A stretch of 64,000 bases of DNA, from assembly GCA_040878185.1 (NCBI GenBank), contig JBBDMS010000059.1, positions 124,001-188,000 of the forward strand. Direction: 5' to 3'. This document shows positions 60,181 through 64,000 of the stretch, piece after piece (the first letter of the stretch is position 1; every line of letters begins with the position of its first letter). The DNA comes from JAWXBK01 sp040878185. Its GTDB lineage: Bacteria > Pseudomonadota > Alphaproteobacteria > Dongiales > Dongiaceae. Both the position numbers and the translations under genes were made by a program. The notes below the pieces were generated by a model. That model made no database searches, was not told the DNA's origin, and saw only the letters and a list, made by a program, of their open reading frames with translations.

Positions 60181-61051
60181 GCCGCAAAATTCTGAGCCCG
60201 GGCGGCCGCTGATCGACTGGCATACCAATCTCTGGCTGCCGGAGCATATCGGCGCCGATCAGCAGGCGGAGATGGGGAAGAAGACCGGGCGCAGCGTCGA
60301 TGCGAGCCCGGCGGCTCACCGCGAACATGTCGTCGCCCGGTGCGAGAAGTTCGTCGTCATCGCGATGAAATGGAACCGGCTCGGGGTTCATATCCCCAAC
60401 GAGTTCGTCGCCGAATATGTGCAGGAATATCGCGGCCGTGCCGTGGGCTTCGCCTGCGCCGATCCGGCGGATGCGACCGGGCCGGCCGATTTCGAACGCG
60501 CCATCGTGAAGCTCGGGCTGCACGGGCTGAAATTCTCGCCGGTCTATGCCGGGTTCCATCCCTGGTGCCGCGAGGCCTGGCGATTCTACGAGATCGCCAA
60601 TGAGCTCAAGGTGCCGATCCTGTGGCATCAGTCGGCCGCCTATGCTGCACAATCGACGCTCGAGTACGGCAATCCGATCCTGCTCGACAAGATCGCGCGC
60701 GCCTTTCCCGAATTGCAGATGATCCTCGCCCATATCGGGCAGCCCTGGATTGCCGAGACCGTGCTGCTGCTGCGCAAGCATCGCCAGCTCTATACCGATC
60801 TCTCGGCGCGCTATTACCGCAAATGGCAGTGCTACAACGCGCTGATGCTCGCGATCGATTATGGCGTGACCGACCAGATCCTGTTTGGATCGGATTTCCC
60901 GATCCAGACCCCGGCGGCGGCGCGTGAATCCTTCCGCGCGATCAACGACTGGGGTCCGGACGTCGCGATCCCGCGCATTCCCGACGCGCTGATCGACGAC
61001 ATTCTCTATAATCGGCCGCTCGAACTGCTCTGGCCCGAGGGCATCGCGTGA
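60164..61051 (+). CDS. Amidohydrolase-2 family protein (ACMSD-like)
   Basis: 295 residues from the GTG at 60164 (AAGGA upstream, inside the previous gene). Metal-dependent TIM barrel with His155 (ILWHQSA), His190 (ILAHIGQPW) and Asp244 (FGSDFP). The first metal motif, usually Asp-x-His-x-His, reads D18-W-H20-T-N22: the second His is Asn. Family members hydrolyse lactones or decarboxylate aromatic acids and semialdehydes. Coupling to the CMD-like gene suggests consecutive steps. Confidence 0.9.
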   Translation: MAQSPEPQNSEPGRPLIDWHTNLWLPEHIGADQQAEMGKKTGRSVDASPAAHREHVVARCEKFVVIAMKWNRLGVHIPNEFVAEYVQEYRGRAVGFACADPADATGPADFERAIVKLGLHGLKFSPVYAGFHPWCREAWRFYEIANELKVPILWHQSAAYAAQSTLEYGNPILLDKIARAFPELQMILAHIGQPWIAETVLLLRKHRQLYTDLSARYYRKWQCYNALMLAIDYGVTDQILFGSDFPIQTPAAARESFRAINDWGPDVAIPRIPDALIDDILYNRPLELLWPEGIA

Positions 61052-61081
61052 TCGCCGAATTCCGGTGTGAGGATCGTGCGC

Positions 61082-61507
61082 CTATTTCTTTCGGTCGAGA
61101 TCGGCCTCGTTCTCCAGAATCGCCTTTTCCATCGACGCCGTATCGGTATACGAGCGTACTTCGCGGATCTTGTCGCCTTCGAAGCGGCAGATCCAGCAAT
61201 AGGTGTTCTCGATCGGCTTGCCGTTAAGCGCGGTCGAGATCGAATGCATTTCGACAATACCGTGATCGCCCGACACCAGCACATGCCGGACCGAAATCTT
61301 CAGCGGCACGTTGGGATTGCGGATGCGGTTGATGCGGCCATGCGCCTTGGTCAGGAATTCTTCCTTGCCGCGATAGGTCGCCGCCAGCGTGTGGTTACCC
61401 ATGATGCTGACTTCGACATCGTCGGCCATCTTGTCGAAGAAAGCCTGCCGGTTGCCGGTTTCGAGATTGCGAAACAGCGATTCGACGTAGTCGCGGGTGA
61501 TGGCCAT
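61082..61507 (-). CDS. NTF2/SnoaL-like protein
   Basis: 141 residues, a cone-shaped alpha+beta fold: 'YVESLFRNLETGNRQAFFDKMADDVEVSIMGNHTLAATYRGKEEF' then a curved sheet ('VRHVLVSGDHGIVEMHS', 'YCWICRFEGDKIREVRSYTDT'). Members are isomerases, cyclases or binding proteins for small hydrophobic molecules. It is convergent with the amidohydrolase, 61 bases downstream of the EamA gene on the same strand. Confidence 0.88.
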   Translation of the reverse strand: MAITRDYVESLFRNLETGNRQAFFDKMADDVEVSIMGNHTLAATYRGKEEFLTKAHGRINRIRNPNVPLKISVRHVLVSGDHGIVEMHSISTALNGKPIENTYCWICRFEGDKIREVRSYTDTASMEKAILENEADLDRKK

Positions 61508-61567
61508 GTCGGGTTTCCTTCTGGATCAGTCGATCGATGGGTTGATGCTGTTGCGAGAGGGCGGCGT

Positions 61568-62524
61568 TCAGCCGTCGACGGTCGGCGGCATGACGGGCGG
61601 GCGTTTGGCATGGACGACGCAGGCAATGCCGGCCAGCACCAGGACGAGCGCGCCGATTTCGGCCCACCCGATTGTCTCGCCCAGCAACGCAGCGCTGCCG
61701 AGCACGCCGACGACCGGCACGCCGAACATGCTGATGGCGGCAACCGGTGCTGGAAACAGCATGACGATCTTGAACCAGCACCAGTGACAGAAGATCGTTG
61801 CCATCAGGACCGTGTAGCAGAGGCCGGCGACGGCCTGGAAACTGATGCCGCCCGCGGCCTGCGCGGCGTCGGTCAGCCCGGCGCCGGTCAGCCAGGCGGC
61901 GAGATAGATCGGGATACCCCCGACCAGGACCGTCCATCCGGCCAGCACGGTGAGCGGCGTCTGCCAGACATAGGCTTTCATGCCGATGGTACCGGCACCC
62001 GCACAGATCGCGGCGACGATCATGAGAAGCGCACCCAGCGGCGCCTTGCCGAGCGCGGCGATGTCGGGCCCGATCAACAGCGCAAGCCCGCCGAGACCGA
62101 GCGTAAGGCCGATCGTGCGGCGCCAGGTCAGCGGCTCACGCAACAGCCAGATGCCGAGCAGCGTCACCCAGATCGGAATCGTGTTGGCGATGATCGAGGC
62201 GCGACCGGCCGGCATCATCGACAGCCCGTAGGCCGAGGCGACGTGCCAGCCGGTAATGTGAAACAGCGTGACCGAGATCAGGGGTCGCAATTCGCGCCGG
62301 GGAACGCGGAGGGAAAAGCCGAAGATTCGCGCGAGCACGAGCAGGCCGGTGCCGCCGGCGGCAAGCGCGATCGTGCGCTGCAACAGTGGATCGACCTCGT
62401 TCAATGCGAATTTGGAGGCGGGCCAGTTCATGCCCCAGCTCACGATCATGAGCGCCATCAGCACGAGGCCATAGACCGGCCAGCGCGTCGTCGTCGGTGC
62501 CGTGGCGGTCGAATCGCTGCTCAT
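61568..62524 (-). CDS. EamA/DMT-superfamily transporter
   Basis: 318 residues from the ATG at 62524, ten hydrophobic segments in two EamA repeats ('GMNWPASKFALNEVDP' start of repeat 1, 'GKAPLGALLMIVAAICAGAGTIGMKAYVW' start of repeat 2). Such permeases export or import amino acids and metabolites. Within the cluster it may move the substrate or a product. It shares a divergent region of ~90 bases with the alpha/beta hydrolase. Confidence 0.9.
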   Translation of the reverse strand: MSSDSTATAPTTTRWPVYGLVLMALMIVSWGMNWPASKFALNEVDPLLQRTIALAAGGTGLLVLARIFGFSLRVPRRELRPLISVTLFHITGWHVASAYGLSMMPAGRASIIANTIPIWVTLLGIWLLREPLTWRRTIGLTLGLGGLALLIGPDIAALGKAPLGALLMIVAAICAGAGTIGMKAYVWQTPLTVLAGWTVLVGGIPIYLAAWLTGAGLTDAAQAAGGISFQAVAGLCYTVLMATIFCHWCWFKIVMLFPAPVAAISMFGVPVVGVLGSAALLGETIGWAEIGALVLVLAGIACVVHAKRPPVMPPTVDG

Positions 62525-62613
62525 GCGCGCGGCTCCCGGAGCGCCGCCGCGCAACGACGCGGCACGACAGAGAAGCGATCCCACCGTTCAGAACGCTGAG
62601 AGGAGAAATACCC

Positions 62614-63471
62614 GTGGAAGGCAAGTATATCGACGCGAACGGGGTCAGGACCCATTACATCGACCGCGGCAACGGCCCGGTCGTCCTTTTGATGCATGGC
62701 GCCTCGGTCGCCGTGGATAGCTGGTGCACCTGGCGCTTCACCATCGAGGCGCTGGCGAGCCGCTTCCGCGTCGTCGCCTTCGACCAGATCGGTTTTGGCC
62801 GCAGCGACATGCCGAAGGACGGACGCTACGTGAACCGCGTCGACCGCTGCACGCATGCCTTTGCCTTCCTCGATGCGATGAAGATCGACCGCGCGTTTTT
62901 GGTCGGCCATTCCGAGGGCGGGTTCATGGCCGCCTATATGGCGATCCAGCGCCCCGGCCTCGCCGCAGGCGTCGTCATCGTGACCAGCGGTGCGACGGCA
63001 CCGAAGCTGGGCGGCGATCGCGACCGTGAATGGTTTGCAGCCAGCAAGGCGGCGTACGACTATGCCGGCGGCGTCGATACCGAGGACGATTTCATCCGCA
63101 CCAATTCGAGCCTCGCCATGTCGGGCGATCCCGAAGCCGAGGCGATCCTGCGCGACTGCTATCGGCGCGGCCGCGCGGCCGGCCAGATCGAGATGTTCCG
63201 GCATCTGCCCGAGAGCGAGACCAGTATCGAAGGCTATATCCAGACTCAGGAGCGGCATGTTCATCCGCATCTCGCCTCGCTCAAGGCGCCGATCCTGCTG
63301 ATCTGGGCTGCGAACGATCCGACCGTGCCGATCGAGCGCGGCGTCGCGCTGCAGCGCATCGCGAAACATGCCGATCTGCATGTGCTGGGCGATGCCTCGC
63401 ATATGGTGATGCTCGACCGCGCCGACGCGTTCAATCGCTTGCTCGGAGGCTGGTGCGCCAACGCGCGCTAG
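62614..63471 (+). CDS. Alpha/beta hydrolase (C-C bond/lactone hydrolase type)
   Basis: 285 residues from the GTG at 62614, with GAGGAGA eight bases upstream. Oxyanion region 'LMHGASVAVDSWCTW', nucleophile Ser100 in GHSEGG, acid in 'WAANDPTVP' and His in 'GDASHMVM'. The architecture matches meta-cleavage-product hydrolases and enol-lactonases, consistent with ring or lactone opening in the cluster. Its TAG stop shares CTAG with the stop of the convergent hydrolase. Confidence 0.9.
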   Translation: MEGKYIDANGVRTHYIDRGNGPVVLLMHGASVAVDSWCTWRFTIEALASRFRVVAFDQIGFGRSDMPKDGRYVNRVDRCTHAFAFLDAMKIDRAFLVGHSEGGFMAAYMAIQRPGLAAGVVIVTSGATAPKLGGDRDREWFAASKAAYDYAGGVDTEDDFIRTNSSLAMSGDPEAEAILRDCYRRGRAAGQIEMFRHLPESETSIEGYIQTQERHVHPHLASLKAPILLIWAANDPTVPIERGVALQRIAKHADLHVLGDASHMVMLDRADAFNRLLGGWCANAR

Positions 63472-64000
63472 ACCTTGCCGGCCCGGCGCTGCACGAAATC
63501 GGCGATCGCAGCATTGAGCTGGTCCGCCGCTTCCAGCGTCGACATATGCGGGATACCGGGAAAGATCTGCAGCTCGGATCCCGCGATGCGGTGGTTCATC
63601 TCCTGCGCCATGCGCGTCGTCTGCCCGGGATCGTTGTCGCCGGTGATGACCAGGGTTGGCGTTCGAATTTCGCCGAGCCGGTGGAGCAACTGCCGATCGA
63701 CTTCGGAATAAAGCTGATAGACCGCGGAGTAAGGTACCGGGTCGTTGGCCAGCAGGCGCTCCCGCCAATACTCGATCAGCGCCGGGTGTTTGCTGGCGAA
63801 TCCGTCGGTGAACCAGCGTTTGAGCGCACCATCGACAACGGCCGGCGGTCCGCCGGCCGCGACTTGTGCAACGCGTGCATCGACCGCAGCCTGCTCTTAC
63901 GCGGTGCGCGCGCAGGCAGAGCTGACGATGATCAGGGCTGCGATGCGATCCGGATAGTCGGCCGCGAACGCCTGCCCGATCGATCCGCCCAGCGAAAAAC
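63468..64000 (-). pseudogene. Alpha/beta hydrolase with in-frame stop (partial, runs off window)
   Basis: The minus-strand frame reads FSLGGSIGQAFAADYPDR (nucleophile elbow), then ...SSACARTA, a TAA at 63899-63897, then EQAAVDARVAQVAAGG and the normal remainder with 'VITGDNDPGQTTRMAQ' (acid) and 'GIPHMSTLEAADQLN' (His). It looks like a 3-oxoadipate enol-lactonase type enzyme. The TAA replaces a codon where relatives have an ordinary residue (possibly TAC/TAT Tyr). Everything else is in frame, so it is a recent nonsense change or a base error. The N-terminus lies beyond the window. Confidence 0.8.

Overview
The window looks like a contiguous stretch of a GC-rich alphaproteobacterial chromosome. 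Supporting signs are the Hsp20-DUF1150 pair, the block kdsD-lptC-lptA-lptB-rpoN-ptsN, a complex I NDUFA9-type gene, thrS-infC-rpmI-rplT followed by pheS-pheT, gltD/gltB, and CCA-encoded tRNA genes. I cannot place it below class from the sequence alone; a Rhodospirillales-like or unclassified lineage is a guess.

Layout. 1-7.5 kb is a nutrient-scavenging region: the end of a PotD-type binding protein, a large flavin/FeS oxidoreductase of the amine-demethylase type, a CocE-type hydrolase and a Tat-exported oligopeptide-type binding protein, with the remnant of an amidase between them. 7.7-17.7 kb holds tRNA-Ser, aquaporin Z, an amidase, a divergent HxlR regulator/glutathione transferase pair, lepA, a TetR gene with a clear palindromic operator, and a single-subunit quinol nitric oxide reductase. 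17.8-26.5 kb (minus strand) is the translation block thrS-infC-orf-rpmI-rplT-lipoprotein, then pheS-pheT, which have their own promoter, a phenylalanine-containing leader peptide and an attenuator-like terminator. PheS carries an in-frame insert of about 76 residues built from palindromic and repeated DNA, and infC appears to start with ATA.

26.5-31.9 kb has a glycosyltransferase, an ABHD10-like hydrolase, a short-chain reductase, a TPR protein and a glutathione transferase bracketed by two REPIN-like paired palindromes. 31.85-34.35 kb is a compact ECF sigma / anti-sigma / ferritin-like lipoprotein / cytochrome c module, flanked on both sides by direct copies of the last ~104 bp of gltB. It is the best candidate here for an inserted and poorly described system. 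34.35-41 kb is gltD-GST-gltB, with a glutathione transferase translationally coupled between the two glutamate synthase subunits.

41.3-49.8 kb covers envelope and lipopolysaccharide genes (uppP, kdsD, lptCAB), tRNA-Leu, rnd, rpoN and ptsN; the hpf gene usually found between rpoN and ptsN is reduced to a frameshifted N-terminal remnant. 49.8-57.5 kb holds assorted housekeeping and accessory genes: a creatininase-family protein, Hsp20-DUF1150 with a heat-shock-type promoter candidate, an SDR, a Na/Pi cotransporter, glyoxalase I, a DksA-like protein, a MAPEG protein and a DUF2272 lipoprotein. 57.5-64 kb is a GntR-controlled catabolic cluster (luciferase-like monooxygenase, carboxymuconolactone decarboxylase-like protein, metal-dependent amidohydrolase with an altered HxH motif, SnoaL-like protein, EamA transporter, hydrolases) whose substrate I cannot name. 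Its last gene, cut by the window end, carries an in-frame stop.

Decayed genes are frequent: an amidase, an NTF2-like gene, hpf, a gltB tail and a terminal hydrolase. This suggests recent small-scale gene loss or, for the single-base events, assembly error.
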